Source of the DNA: Agaricus subrufescens
Lineage: Eukaryota; Basidiomycota; Agaricomycetes; Agaricales; Agaricaceae
DNA length: 64,000 bases
Reading direction: 5' to 3'
NCBI GenBank assembly: GCA_029945375.1
Contig: CM057060.1
Location: 2,170,001 to 2,234,000, forward strand
The notes beneath the pieces are model-generated. The model was not told where the DNA came from, searched no databases, and saw nothing but the letters and a program-made list of their open reading frames with translations. Position 1 is the first letter of the stretch; the number at the start of each line of letters is the position of its first letter. A program made the position numbers and the translations under genes. Below, piece by piece: positions 44,308-57,800 of the stretch.

Positions 44308-45140
44308 ATGAACTCTGCTCTCCTCGACATAGGGGCCTCGTGCGCAGCTCCAGACTGCGCTCTCCACGACTTCCTCCCCACCCGCTGCCCCGCCTGCGCC
44401 AGAGACTTCTGCGCAGACCACATCCTCGCGGACCGCCATGCCTGCGTAGAGCCTCCGGCGCTAGCACCCGCCCAGCACGACAAGCTCGCCCGATGCGCCT
44501 TCCAGCAGTGCACCAAGCTCACCCTCGATGCATACGGCGCCCCGGGCTCCGTCGCCTGTCCAGCCTGCCAAAAGTCGTACTGTCCAGAGCAAGCCCCCAC
44601 CTTTGCTATCTCTGCAGGCATCGTACTCATGACCCTCCATCAAGGCATCGCCATCCCACATCCCACATGTGCACCCCGGTCTCCCCAGCTGCTGCAGAAC
44701 CAGCCACAAATTCCAAGGCGCGTGCGCTTCTCGCCAAGGTCTCTGCCTCGTCTGCGTCTACTCCCCGGACGTCAGCCAAGAAAGCTGCAAAGCCACCGAC
44801 AGACCCTGCCAAGCTCGCGGCCTTTCAAAAGATCCAACTCATGAAGATGCGGCACAAGGCAGTTCCCCTCGATCCCAAGGACAAAACCCTCTCTCCTCCA
44901 CTGGATCAGCGATTACATGTCGAGGTGCAGTATGGCGAGATGGCAAAAGTATTTTGGCTACGCAAGGTATGCATCCGTATCTCTCATCACGCGAGATGCT
45001 CAGGAGCAGGTCAGACTCTTATCGCCGGCAAGGCTCTTGACCTCATCTGCGGTCAGTTTGACGTCAGACAGAGTGATTCCGCAGTACGTTTCATCGAGCC
45101 TCGGGAGAGAGTGCTCTCTTTAATTAGACGTAATCACTAG
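44308..45140 (+). CDS. AN1-type zinc finger protein (Cuz1/ZFAND2-like)
   Basis: Starts MNSALLDIGASCAAPDCALHD. The first AN1 finger runs CAAPDC, RCPACARDFC, ADHILADRHAC. The second begins RCAFQQCTKLTLD, CPACQKSYCPE and, after intron 44589-44644, HRHPTSHMC; that intron fits only as GC-AG (GCAAGC donor). A Ser/Ala linker, a helix (DPAKLAAFQKIQLMKMRHKA) and a ubiquitin-like tail follow (RLHVEVQYGEMAKVFWLRK joined to TLIAGKALDLICGQFDVRQ). Two N-terminal AN1 fingers plus a UBL-like C terminus match Cuz1/ZFAND1-type factors that work with Cdc48 and the proteasome. The last 60 bases of coding sequence are uncertain; another intron may lie there, moving the stop (now TAG 45138-45140). Confidence 0.78.
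44589..44644 (+). other. GC-AG intron in AN1 gene
   Basis: 56 nt, donor GA/GCAAGC, acceptor ATCAAG. It is the only joining that gives the complete finger YCPE-HRHPTSHMC. Confidence 0.75.
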
Positions 45141-45374
45141 CCCAGACGACTGTCCATTGCCGGATCAGACGCCCAGTTGCGTAACGATGCGCCCCTTTCG
45201 GAACAGGTCGACGACGGATCAACATTGGCCTTACTTTGATGCGGCTCCGCTTCCTCATTCCCCTGCTTTTGTCATTAAAACTAAGTTGATAGGGCACAAT
45301 ATATGCAAGTCGTAGCTATAAAAGTGACAACAAGACCGTTGAATTCCAGAGATCCATCCAAAAAAAAACCTTGA
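45141..45374. other. Convergent intergenic region, AN1 / myosin V
   Basis: 234 bp between two stops (subject to the uncertain AN1 end). It holds an A-run at 45361-45368 and no gene I can support. Confidence 0.5.
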
Positions 45375-48300
45375 TCATGAAACCAGCGCAGCCAGGCGCC
45401 TTAGATGCGAGACATTAAGGTATGCGGGGACATAAGTCTCCAGTCCAGATACTTCACGCGGGAGCGCCAGCTCAAATGGTCCCACTTCTTCAGTCTCTGG
45501 CGACAATAGCAGGTGGTCGTTACGGTCATTGGCCTGAACCCTTGACGCAACGACTCTCAGGATCTCCGGCGAAATCGGATTCTGTTCTTCCCGTCAATCC
45601 TTGAGCATTCTCCCAAGTGGAATCTCTTACCTCGTAATCTGCAACGTAGTAGTTCGTGCACATCCTCTGAATCTGCATTGGACTAAGCATCCAACACACG
45701 TCGTATATAATCTCTATATCGGCAGCCGTGGCCTAGGGACAACGGTGTAAATGAATGCGAACCCTAGAGTGTGGTGCAATAACGGACCTTTTTGAGTTGA
45801 AGTAGCTTAGTAGCTTGCATTAAATGCTCCAGTTGCAATGTGCCCTCTGGCATATCATGCGACTTGCACCATTCCTCTATCCTCGTGATATTATATTGTA
45901 TTTGCATAGCTTGTTGAAAAAAATTCAGCACTGAATTGTCATACAATCGAGACGCATGCTTACCTCGTTTCCATGACGAAAAGTTTCGTCGCATGAGAAG
46001 GTCGTTAAAGCTCGTAACACCAATCAACTTCAGTAACTCTGTGACAACCTGTTGCACCACGGATTCCTCCATGTAGTAACTTTTTAGACTCTTCCAAACT
46101 TTGTTGAGGAGGTTCAAGATGTCGTCCATACTGTATGCCGGTTGGGTATTCGTGTTCAAAAGCCGGTTAAACAAGCGTCCTCCACCATCACTCGTCGTGA
46201 AACCGGGCAAGGATTGGCTCTCGATCAACGCAGGTATAACCATCTTGGACAACTTCTTCTTCGTTTCCAGCATCCATGTATGGTAGATGTTGTATTCCAA
46301 ACTGTCGAGATCGTGCTTGACGACGGAAACCAGACGTTCATAATCGGCCCAGTCAAACGGCCGAACTGCATTTTCTTCGCCTGGTCCAATACCCTGCAGC
46401 ATATCACTCTCTGCTACGCAGATAAAGGACAACATTTCGTGGACATTTGAGAGCCAGAAGATTCCCGGCACAATAGCTTCCTCGTTTTGGAAAGACTAGA
46501 AACAATCTCAACCGCGTGACACAGTAGAATAAGCGTTAGCCACATACCATGACATGAGCTTGAATGCTTTGCATTACGTTCGCAAGGAATCTCTCGCTTT
46601 CAGCAATCAGACCATACTTCCACATTTCATTCGTCACCAAACTGATAAGGTTAGCCGGGAATAGGATCTCCTTTACAGCAGAAGGGTTTGTCAAACTCGG
46701 CATGGGAATCTTCAGTCCACGAATGAGACCGTCCAAAACGTCTTCATCGAGCTGTTTAGCATCAACCATCAGTCGTATCTTTTCTTCAGCGGGGTCATCA
46801 TAATCACGAATTCCAGGGAGGCCATTAACACCGCGGAAACGCATGTAGTTATCCTCGCCATTGAATGCAACGGAGACTGCGCGAGGATTATTGGCCTGTG
46901 TCCTCTTGACGTCTAGCATCATTTCATCTGCCGATGTCCTATTGTCTACGGGGATCAAACCAAATACTCCAGCAGTGCTATGTCTGCGTTGGTGTCGGTT
47001 GTTGGCGGAAGCTCCATTACCAGGTGGCCCACCGTTTGGTTCCAGCGTACGCAAAGTGGGAGCAAAGGTTGGTGAGAGTGGTGGCTGATCGCCTCTTGAG
47101 CCCCGCGTCAACACATTGAGAGCGTTCGCGCGGTTGAGCTGCTCGCGTAGATTACTGACTTCGTTCTTAAGTGTCAGGATGACTGAACTGTCCTCTTGTG
47201 TTCGTGCCGGTGTGCTTTCCAGAGTTTTCTGTTGAGCTTCAATTTGAGTTGCCTGCCGCGAAATTTCATCCGTCAACTTCTGTATGACCTCCTCCCTCTC
47301 CGTTAGTCGCGTAGTAGCTTCCTCCAGTCTCTTCTCGCTCTCAAGTTTGGCTTGTAACAACTCTTCTTTGCGTGAAACCTCGGCTTCAGCCACTTGTAAG
47401 TTTGCCAACGTTTGTTTCAAACGAGTATCTGACTCTTCATGTCTGTTCATCCACTGTTGCAACTGTTGCCGGAGCTCAGCAAGCTGTGCCTCAACTTTCT
47501 TCTTCTCCTCACTCCTCTGTTGCAGATTTTGTGTAAGTTCCACAACCTTGTTCTCCAGTTTGTAGGATATCTCCTGGTATTTAGACAAGGAGCGAGCTTC
47601 TTCTCGAAGTGCCTTGAGTTCGCGCCGGGCGAAGCGACGTCGGAAGCATGATTGCATATAAACAACGTGTCGGACATCAGATCGGAATGCACGACGGGTA
47701 GTACTAGAGAGGACATAAGCGCGAATAAATTGAAAAGCGATCTGTCACCTACACGCCGCGGAGCAAGCTCTGTAACAAGGAAGCTGCCTGGTACTTCCTC
47801 TCGTGAACGAATCGCTGGCGCGCTTGTACACCACGAATTCCTAGAATGTAAATACCAGATCAAAATGTGTAATGCTCGAAAAGTGATATTTTGACGTACG
47901 ACTCTGAACCAACACTACACCTCGTCGGGTATTGAGGAACTGGTTTCGTTGCTTATACGCCCGAACGGCAGTTTGTAGCCGCCTCGCAGCAAGTTCACGC
48001 CGAATACTCTCCACGAGCCTCTTTGCCAGTATACCTCGCCACCAAGTCTGAATCTTAATAGTAGCTTGCCGCAGTTGCCGATATTTTTTCATCGCCAGGC
48101 GCCTCCGGACATTCTTCTGAACAACCGTGACCATAGTATTGAGCCTACTCGACCGCAGGGATTCCAGTGCAGCCAACATGCCAGCTCTAAAGAAGATCTT
48201 GGTTAAACCATGCTGATACATGTCCGTATCAGCGATCGTCTTCTCTAGAATGGTGGAGCAGAGCTTGCGAAGATCCATAGATTGGATCATGGGCTGCCAA

Positions 48301-51020
48301 GCCGTGGAATGCACTAGCATGTAATAGCTGATTCGAAGTTAGTTCGCGTTTCCTACTAACCAAAGCTAATCTTACTAACCGCTCTGCGAACTCCTCATAT
48401 GTCCAACGAGTAGGGTAACCAGCGCAGCTGATGCGAATGGTCTCTAAAACACCACAAGCTCGTAGTTGTCCCAGTACTTGTTGGGGCTGGAATTCCCAAG
48501 GTCTCTTGGCTTCGTTTGGCTTGATACACCGAATGTAGTGCACATTCGTCACCTTGAGCGTTTCCATTAAAGTAATTAGGGAAGCCTTGAATATCGACCC
48601 CTGGGTGGGTTTTTTTGCGGTAATACCAGCGCGTTTTACCACTCCCGAAGTAGCATTGGAAGTAGATGTGGTACTTGAGCCAACAAAAGATTGACGACCA
48701 GGATCAGGTATGACTGATGAACGACGAGAGCCTCCACTGCCACTTTCGGAACCGGAACCCGTAGGAGAGGACCTACCCTCCGTGACCCTGACAGAATTGA
48801 GAGCGGCATCGAGAACTTCCTTGAGGAACGGATTTTTAGTACCAGCAAGTAAGGTCATATGTTCATCGGGGACCGTATCGCGATTTTTCTCTAGGAATCC
48901 TCCAACTTCATAAGTGACATCCAAAGCGTAATGAGCAATTGTGAATGAAGTATTGCCAAAACGGGGCTTCTTAAACACGTTCTTGAATTCTGGTTTAGGA
49001 AGTATCTGTGCATGAAGCTTTTGTAGGAACGAGGCGTCAGTTCCGGAAGGTAGACGAGATTCTTCATCAAGCAAACCCAAGACACCGAGCTTGCTTTCAA
49101 TGACATCAATACAAGGCTGATTGTCGGAAAAGTCAATGAAAGTCCAGTTGATCTCTTCTTTGACATATTCTTCCTGCTCGAGTTTGAACACGTGAGAGTT
49201 GAACTAGACAAAAATTAGCGCGGGTATATCATAATCCGAAAGCTAGTACCTCTTGCTGCAGCTTCTCATTAGCGTAGTTGATACTGAATTGTTCAAAGGA
49301 GTTCTAGAAGAGAATGAGTATATATAGTCGATAAGAAGATGTCGATTTAACCTTTTGGAAGTGTTCGAAACCATAGATATCCAAAACACCAATGAACATT
49401 TCAGCCCGTTCTGCTGCATCTCCATTTTCGCCTGCCAAGCTTTCGTTTACAATCGCTACGAGCCACTCGAATGTGCACGCATAAATGAACTTTGCGACCG
49501 AATCACGAACTACAGTGGCTTGTGTAGCACTTAAAGCAGTTACAATCTTCTCCGAACGTGTGATAATCTGTTTCTTGATAGTCCATTTTTTGAAATCCGC
49601 GAGGGTAACCCCAAGGAAACGAGTGGCCAATTGTAGTGCAGGGTCGGCATCGTCAATGTTACACTCATTACGAGTGGGGGTAATTTTGATGTTGCCGAGA
49701 TGAAGTAAAGCGGCCAGGAGACGAAATACAGCCCATTGTTTCTCTACTGAAATTCCAACAGTTGACAAGGCCTGCTGTGTGATCCTAAATTCTTCTCCAT
49801 CATCAACGCCGACGATTGGTGTGGACGCTGGACCTCCTTGCTTCAGGTAGTGGAATTTCGTGATATCCATATCAAGGCCGAGGTCTTTGCGCTCCTTCAA
49901 GGGTGCTCCCGCACATAGCTGATAGAAGATGTGGTAATTTCGTTCCGTCAGAGGCTGGAACACTACCCGCGACCGCTCTAGGAGATAAGTACGAATCCGT
50001 GCACCAACGATCTCTTGTTTCCCGTCGAAAAGGATCTGTGGAGCACGTCACCACGCGTATTGATCAACATCAGAAAAGATCGCACTTGAATGTATTTTCC
50101 AAAACGGGAGGAATTATCGTTTCGTGTCGTTTTCGCGTTGCCGAAAGCCTCAAGGATGGGGTTAGTCGCGAGAATTTGCTTTTCAATTTCGCTTGAATCA
50201 TCGAGAGAAAATTTTGGCTTTGACTTGGCGTTTGAATCTGGAGGGTTCACAGAGGCAAGATAACGCATGATGAATTTCGCCTACAGCATCGTCAATGACT
50301 CTTGCTCAACGTCAGATCGACAATAATACTGACCGACTCGGTCTTTCCAGCACCGCTGAGCTAGTGTCAGAGAGGGGAATCTGGGGGAGAAGAAAAAACA
50401 GGGGGGGGCATACCTCTCTCCCGACACGATAATAGTTTGACCCATCCCCTCCTTGCGCATGGCAGTATATGCATCCTCTGCAATGGCAAACAAATGGGGC
50501 TCTAGATCACCTCTTCTTCTGCCACTGTAGGCTTGGATTATCTCGGGACCGTAAAGGGTGACGCGTTGGAAAGGGTTGACGGCTATTAGAACTATTCCGC
50601 TGTATGTATAGATACTATGTTGAGCATAACGGTTGCGAATGGTGTGTAGGACTGATGGCAATCAGCTAGGCTTGCGACATGGAGGGTGATTGCTGACCTG
50701 ATGGTTCGTTGAGATGGGAGAGCGTGGCGAGATCGTCAGCAGTTTCGAGGAGAGGGGGATTCCGGAGTGGGGGGAGGCCTTCTTTGCCATCTTTTATTTC
50801 CTTGCCGGAGGTGTTGATGGTAATTTCCTGGGGTTGTGGGGTTAGGAAGGGCAAAGGAGAGGCGAGATAGAAAAAGAACTTTGCCGCGTTCGTCGACGAA
50901 GACGAGCTTGATGGCGTCGTCGGAGGCCTTGGAGACGGAGACGACCTCTGCGGATATCCAGGCCTGGTCCTTGTCCTCGAACCAGACGCGGGTACCCTTG
51001 CTGTAGATGTTCTCCGCCAT
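45375..51020 (-). CDS. MYO5: Class V myosin heavy chain
   Basis: Starts [18 protein letters not shown] (SH3-like N domain) at 51020. Motor: [23 protein letters not shown]-loop [11 protein letters not shown] assembled across two introns near 50300-50420, [27 protein letters not shown] and [21 protein letters not shown] (converter side). IQ motifs follow ([62 protein letters not shown]), then a coiled coil from about 47650 to 47100. The cargo-binding DIL globular tail includes [34 protein letters not shown] and [19 protein letters not shown]. It ends [15 protein letters not shown] with the stop at 45375. Myosin V carries secretory vesicles and organelles along actin cables to growing tips. Confidence 0.95.
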
Positions 51021-51138
51021 AGCAGATGGAAGGGAGACCAAAGAAGTGTTGATGTCTGTTGTTGTCACACTGCCGGGGGTAATTGGGTATTTCACCGTCC
51101 ACCATCACTCTTCACGTTAATGCTTGCTCCCCAACTCT
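51021..51138. promoter_or_regulatory. Divergent promoter myosin V / FUSC-type protein
   Basis: 118 bp between opposed starts with TTGTTGTTGTC- and ATTGGGTATT-like words. No recognised operator. Confidence 0.4.
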
Positions 51139-54100
51139 ATGCATCCCCTCTTGCGTCCGCTGGCTTCCCGTCGATTCAAGGCCCGTCTTCTCTCCACTCT
51201 CCTCTGCGCCATCCTCGTCGTCATCCGGCCCTTTTCCCGCCATGGTGGCCCATCTGCCTTCCTTGCCATCACCATTAAGGAACTCGTCTTCTCCGCCCAA
51301 GAAAGTTTGCCCCAGCAAATCGAGGCCACTTCCCTACATCTCTTGGGTGGATTCACCGGAATCGCTCTCTCATCTATCGGCAAAACTCTCACAGCCATTG
51401 CCTATAATCATGATCACGGCACTTGGAAATATGCAACCCCGGCAATTACCCTCACCTTGGTCTGCTTCCTCGGTCTGTCATTGCACTCCATCTCTTGTTA
51501 CATATCTTAGACTTCCAACAGCCGGATGGGTTAAGAGCCGCCTCCCCCGGCTAACCCTCGCTGCGCGTATCGCTTGTTTTGTATCAGTCTGGATACTGAC
51601 TTACGATGTCGGCTTGCGCCAAGTAAGCACTAGTATCTTTTTTAAAAAAGACTTCTTGTTAATCTTGTGTGTTTGGCATCGCAGCATGTTGGCAGAAACG
51701 CCGTTCAATTCACTTGGATCGTCGGAGTCTCTGCGATGACTCCCCTTATTTCCTGCATAATATTTTGCCAGTGGTCATACTCTCAGTTCGCTGTGGATCT
51801 GGCGAGAGCATTGTCCGAGTTGCAGACTCGTCTTGAGGTCAATGTGAACAGCATCACCAGCCCCACGATCGATAAAAATACCTCGGACCATTTTGCGCCG
51901 TCCGAACTGCTCGGGCGTTCTTTTTCCCTCAACACCCTCTATCAACAGGCGTCCTTCGAACTCCGCTTTGGCCGTGTAGGCGGTATGCTTCCCTGTCAAA
52001 AATTTGTTTGTACCACATCTAACAGCACAATTAGTCAGATCACTCAAACCTTTGATGGCAAACATTGAAGTAAGGCTCAGTCTCGCGTCAAGTTCTTTTC
52101 GAACTGTTTAATGACGGTTTCAGCACCTGCGACGAATTCTATCTCATCGACTTCCGATACCCCAAGTAACCCCTGAAGACACCCTAATGGAAGCAGAAAC
52201 AATCCACCTACTACAGACGTCCATTCTAAGCCTGGGAAATGTCGTAACGCAAGCCATGAAATGCATTGAGACGCAAATTGTTGCTTATTACCATGCTTCC
52301 TTTACGTTGCCCGCAAATGTGCAGAAAATCAACACAATTGCGTTGCAAGCGCAATTAAGAGAAGCAATCAACATTGCTCGAGCCCGACTGCAGCATATTT
52401 GTGACGATCTTGATGCCCAGAAACGGAAATCGGCAGGCAATGTTCATCTTTCAAAAAAAGTATTCGATTCTTGCAATTGTATAATTTCATTGCTTCAGGT
52501 GCGATGCCTGTAGATCAAGCTGTCTCACGAACTAATAAAATATCCACGCAGATGGCACAAGAAGTTCAATCCGGCCTTACGACCACTCAAGAAATCAGAT
52601 CTCGCTACGAAGAATCCCGGCTTCGTTTGTGGCATCCTCGACTTTCTTTGGCCTGGCTTGGCGTATCACCATCGATGGCTATCAGCGATGAAGGTGGCAC
52701 ATTTCTTGACGCAGATACTCCACTAGAGACAGGTTCCCTATCTGAACCTGAAGCACTTCAAGGCATAGCCGAACAAGCTCTTGACAATTCAAGTGAAACT
52801 TACCTAGCGCCTTTCACAATCAAGCACACTAGCGTCATTGGCACTCCTCTCTCAGCCTTGTGGCTCAAATCTTTGGTATCTTCGACCTGGAATCGCCCAA
52901 AGTCCCTGAAGATCCGTCTATCTGTGTCTAGACTATTCAAAAACTTACGAAAATCACCCCACTTTCATCACGCTTTAAAAAATGGTTTAGGTGTAGCCTT
53001 ACTGAGCTTACCCACTTTCTTACACACTGAAGGAGCAGGTAAGCGCAAATGACCGGTTACTCTGATTTTATAACATGTGCATGTTCAGCTCATTTTCGAA
53101 TGCTGGCGTCTTTCGGGCCATGGATGATTATTTCCTATGTATGGGTACTAGAAACTAATACGGGTGCTACGGTGAGCATCAAATGAAAGTTTGGAAGATC
53201 CGTGTTCTAAATATGCTCGTCTCAGATTCGAGTCGGATATTTGCGTTTGGTAAGTATTGCAGCCAGATTCCTAAAACAATGAACACTGATTAACCCAATA
53301 ATCAGTCTGGTACAATTCTCGGAGCAACATATGGCTATGTCGTATGAAGTTACTGTCATTCTTCTTGACAAGATCAATGCTCACGAACTGTTAGTGTTCA
53401 CTTTTTTGCAAATCCGATCCATACGCCCTGGTCACAATGATGACGGTATGAGAGTGAAGCAGAAATTTATTCACCACTTTTCTCACGTATACCAACCAGG
53501 TAGCAGAGTTACCGATCAGCTATATTATCATGAGAACCAGTTTTGCACCAATGGGGACGGTCGCGTACGCCATTCTTATTGTCTATCAACTGTCACCTCA
53601 TATCAGGCACAGGGCTGTCACCATTCCCCCAGTTCTCTTTACGCCTTTTACCAATGTCCTGGGGCATGCTGTAACTTATCGTGGGTTTACCCTCATTTTT
53701 CTGCACCCCAAATCCTGATTGCGCCCTAATTAGAACTGGCGCTATACAGAGCTGCGGCTATTTCTGCTGGCATCGTTGCCGCTTTACTTGTAAACAGCGT
53801 TCTGTTCCCTAGACACTGCCGCGTAAGTGGCAACTACCGATTTACGTTGCAGGTGAGTCTAACTTGGCGAAGGTTCTCTTCCTACGCAGGGTTTGCAGCG
53901 TGCTGGGAGTATCGAATCAACTTTTCATAAATATGAGCGGGTATGTAATTAATGAACAGGTTTATGTCACGTTTACTAACTGAGGACTTAAAGGGACTTG
54001 TTTCATTATAATCGCATTTCCATAGCCCATAGAAAACGTTACCGCAAACTAGAACGCGACGCCCGACATCTTTTGTGCAGTGAGTTAGTTATTGTTCTTG

Positions 54101-54755
54101 AAGGGTTGATGCTGAAAGCTTCACAGGAATGGCCGGTCTACTCAGGACTATGCATCACGAAGTTAGCTTGGTACCTGTGTGTCAAATTTGCTCTATTCGT
54201 ACGTCTTTCTCTGATAGGAGTACAGAAGCCGATGCAGCGGTACCGGCGTATTCACTGCGTCCTGCAACGTCTGTCCAACATATTGGTCAGCCTGCGCCAG
54301 ACTGAACAACATACACCCAAAAAAGAGATTACGGCTGCAGTTGCTCCCCAAAGGCGCGAACTGGTACGTAACTATACTCGATGGTCAACCAGCGATGGTC
54401 CGATTCTTTGCAGGTATCTGCTGTCTCCATCAACATATTCGCTTCGGAACAGGTCTTTCGGGCTTGCCAGCCTTTACCGCAATTTCTTCCATCTGTACGA
54501 AGCGCATTTTTTGCCCTCGAACGGGAAGTGGAAGAGCAAATTCTGCAAGCTCCGCAAGGTGAACATGAATCGCTTGGAGTATCGTTGATCTACGTGATGG
54601 CGGAGCTGGAACTGTTGGCGGAACTAGTCGACACGATTGATGAGTTAGTAGATCTGACGCGGCAACTGTTCGGAACATCGTCATGGCTGAGAGGGTCAGG
54701 GCGGACGCCGATGCTGACGCCGCGCGATCCGACAGTGAGCAGTTTGGCAGGATGA
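51139..54755 (+). CDS. FUSC/ArAE-type multi-pass membrane protein (Bre4-like)
   Basis: Start MHPLLRPLASRRFKARL. Two sets of hydrophobic segments: an N-terminal one (LLSTLLCAILVVIRPF, ATPAITLTLVCFLG, IACFVSVWILTYDVG, FTWIVGVSAMTPLISCIIF) and, after a soluble region, a second with the family block FRMLASFGPWMIISYVWVLE, NTGATIRVGYLRLSGTILGATYG, then RAAAISAGIVAALLVNSVLFP-like helices. The last exon is soluble and helical (LIYVMAELELLAELVDTID). The pattern with a duplicated half and a GTxxGA motif fits fungal FUSC/DUF2421 proteins related to aromatic-acid exporters and yeast Bre4. Substrate unknown. At least ten introns, several short exons between 53040 and 54000 being approximate. Stop 54753-54755. 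Confidence 0.72.
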
Positions 54756-54869
54756 GAGAGGAGCGGTTGTGCGGTGAGCGTGGGAATGGCAGGGATATGT
54801 AGTGTTGAACTTTGGACTCGCCGTCCATTCTCTCTGTACATTAGCTTTCTTCTCTGCCGCGAGGCCTTT

Positions 54870-57800
54870 ATGGATTCTATCTTTGGTCTCAGGAAAACCC
54901 GCCATCGTCAGCCCTCTTTTTCTGGCCAGGACCTTGGCGAGCGCTCTGTCCCGTATGACCAGCTGGCTGCACCTATCCGCTCTCCTATACCCGTCTCTAC
55001 CCCTGCCCAAGGCCTCAAAGGCATCTCCGCCCCCCACACAAATCCGTCACTCACAGATGATGGCACTGAATTCAACCTATATACCATGCAGAAACAGAAA
55101 CGACCCTACGACCAACCACCTATCAAGCGGCCAGCCTCATCCACTAACTCGACGCTGTCTACCGCCGACTCATCCACCCTCTTCGAAGAGTCTAATCCCC
55201 CTGCCTCTTCATCTCTGCACGCACGACCACCCCGAACGCATCGCAACGAACAGTCCACCTCATACCGTAGCCCCAACCCCGTAGACTTTACACAGTACCC
55301 GCCTAATGATTCCTCCAGTACCACTTCAAGACCCGCGTCAGCTCTAACGTCCAAATCGGAGAGCAATCGTAGTTCTCGCTATGCCCCTTCCTTCGAATCC
55401 AGTTCCCACCATTCTACTCTATCCCAACTATACCACCGGCACCATGGAGATAGTTTCTACTTTCCCCGACCAGACTCTGATGCAGAAATAGAGGCTCTGT
55501 TCGAGAATGTCAAGCGCACAAGAGATTTTCCGGATTTACCTCGCGACTTGACGGTTGATCAAAAGTGGCACTTGGTTTACAATGACGAGCACATCCGGTG
55601 GGGTAAAGAGAAGCAAAAAGAGGAACAGGCCAAGAGATATAAAGACTCAGGCCAGTCAAATGCTCCCTTAACTGACTCGCCTGAGTGGTATTTAAAGAAG
55701 TTTGTCGAGAAAACTATTACTTCTAAGCAAGTGCAGAGTTTGGGCGTTTCGTTGCGAAGTAATGAAATGAGGTGTGTTACCCTGTTGCGTCTGCTATCTC
55801 TTATCTGACTTGTTGCAGCTGGGTGAAGTCTTTCATATCGATGCAAGGAGCATCCGTGCTTGCGCAAACATTATTTCAGATCAGTCGAAAGGGTCCGAGC
55901 AGGAATGAAAGAGACAGTACCCTCGAGTATGAGATTGTGAAATGCCTGCGGATTCTCTTTAATAACTCGGTGCGTCTCCTACCATTACATGTTTGTACTC
56001 TTCCAACGAAACACTCAACAGTTCGCCGCTAATGAAGTTCTATTGCACCCTCAAGTGATCATTCAAATAGCTTCAAGCCTGAACACTCCCTATATACCAT
56101 CTCGGAAATGCATTCTCGATGTGCTCGTTTTATTCGTTTGTATTGATGGATTGCCACTCGTTACTGGTGCTCTGGAAGCACTCAGTCAAGCCAACGGTGG
56201 AGGTGCTGGTTGTTATGACTACTGGTTTAAATCCTTTCAGGCCTCCCTCTCAGGAAGAGGGAAAATGGGCAGCCTTGTTGGTGCCAGCGAGGATGTTAAA
56301 AAGGCTGGCATTGACAGTTCGTTGAACGAATACACCGTAAGTAACCCATGTGCAGTCAGAAGTGAAAAACAATATTGATGAACTTGCAGATATCCAATTT
56401 CTTTCTTATATCCTGTATACTGAAATACCTCGATGATCTGGATCTGCGAGTACATCATAGGGCACAGATGGAAGCTGCTGGTCTCCGGAATATCCTCTCC
56501 ATATGTGAGGGTTTTGGCGTGCCGGATATCACTAAACAGATCGAAAATATTCAAAGTATGCTGGTCGAGGATGAGTCGCAGCTTCGCGAGCGGCTCGATC
56601 AAGAGATTCTTGGCAGTTTCACTGATCCCCAGGCCGTCTATGATGCAATCTTCGCAAGAATTCAGAATACCAAGGCCCAAGATCATTTCCTATCAATGAT
56701 GCAGCACTTATTACTTATCCGTGAAGAGGGTTTACCGATGGTGCATTATTATCAGTTCTTGGACTCTCTCGTGACGGATGTGGTTATGGACAAAAAACTG
56801 GCAGGTGCCGAACAACGGTTTGGGCACTCTGTAGAACGTATCATTGCGCAATTCAACAAGAGCGACCGTTTGCAAGTCGTGGAAGTGGAAGCAGCGGAGG
56901 CGAGGGCACTAGCTGTTCGACTTAAGTTGGAGAAAGAATCGCTAGAAAGTGAAGTGGCACAAGGAGAAGACGGATTAGTCGGCAATTTGAAGATTCAATT
57001 GGTCCAGACGGAGGAGAAGTTGAAGAATTCACGAGAGACCGCTTCTCGCCTACAACATCAACTGGAAGTCCAGAAGGTTGATTACGAAGAACGAATCAAT
57101 CAGCTGGAAGCGCAAATCATGGAATTGTTCAGAATGCTTAAAGAGGTAGGAGTACAAGCTGTTCTTGATCGTGGGACCATGGACCAAAAGACTTTCATCG
57201 AGACATTGGAAAGGTCGTTCCAGAGGCATCAGACTATCAGCATTTTGGAAGGCCGTTCGCGGAAGAAGAAGATCGGTCCAGACGGAACTGTTGAGGATGA
57301 TGATGAGGCAGAAGACCCCGAAAGTACTCCTGGGAAGACAAGTCTACGCCGCTCCCGGCCACCTGGGAGTATGGGTAAGCGTTCTTTGTCCAAGGGTACA
57401 AAGCAAATGGGAAAAATAGTTGATGAAACGGGGCGGGTGTCACAATTCATGGATGCAGATGAGGCCGACGCGCAAGAGCAAATCCAACAGCAGATGGCCG
57501 CTGGTGCCAAAATGGTTAGTGGAGTTTCCTTCTGTTGAAGACGTATCTAAAGAAAAAATAGTATTCCCCGCAAATAGGCTCGGTCAATAGCGTGCGTAGT
57601 ATAAGGGGATCACCACGTCGTACCGATAGACCTATCCTTGAAACTCCTTCCAAAGCGCCCACTCTCCTACCTCCAAGGTCTGATGAAATTAGCCTTGGTG
57701 GTACAGATCGCTCCTCTTCACCCCATGATGATGACAGCGACCTACCGCATTCAAACAAAAGCAGTATCACGACCGGCACGGATGATACGTGCGCAACATC

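Noticed and set aside
44589..44617. 29-nt intron in the AN1 gene ending CTGCAG
   Set aside because: Too short for this genome and gives a poor finger; extending the intron to 44644 gives 56 nt and the exact YCPE-HRHPTSHMC motif.
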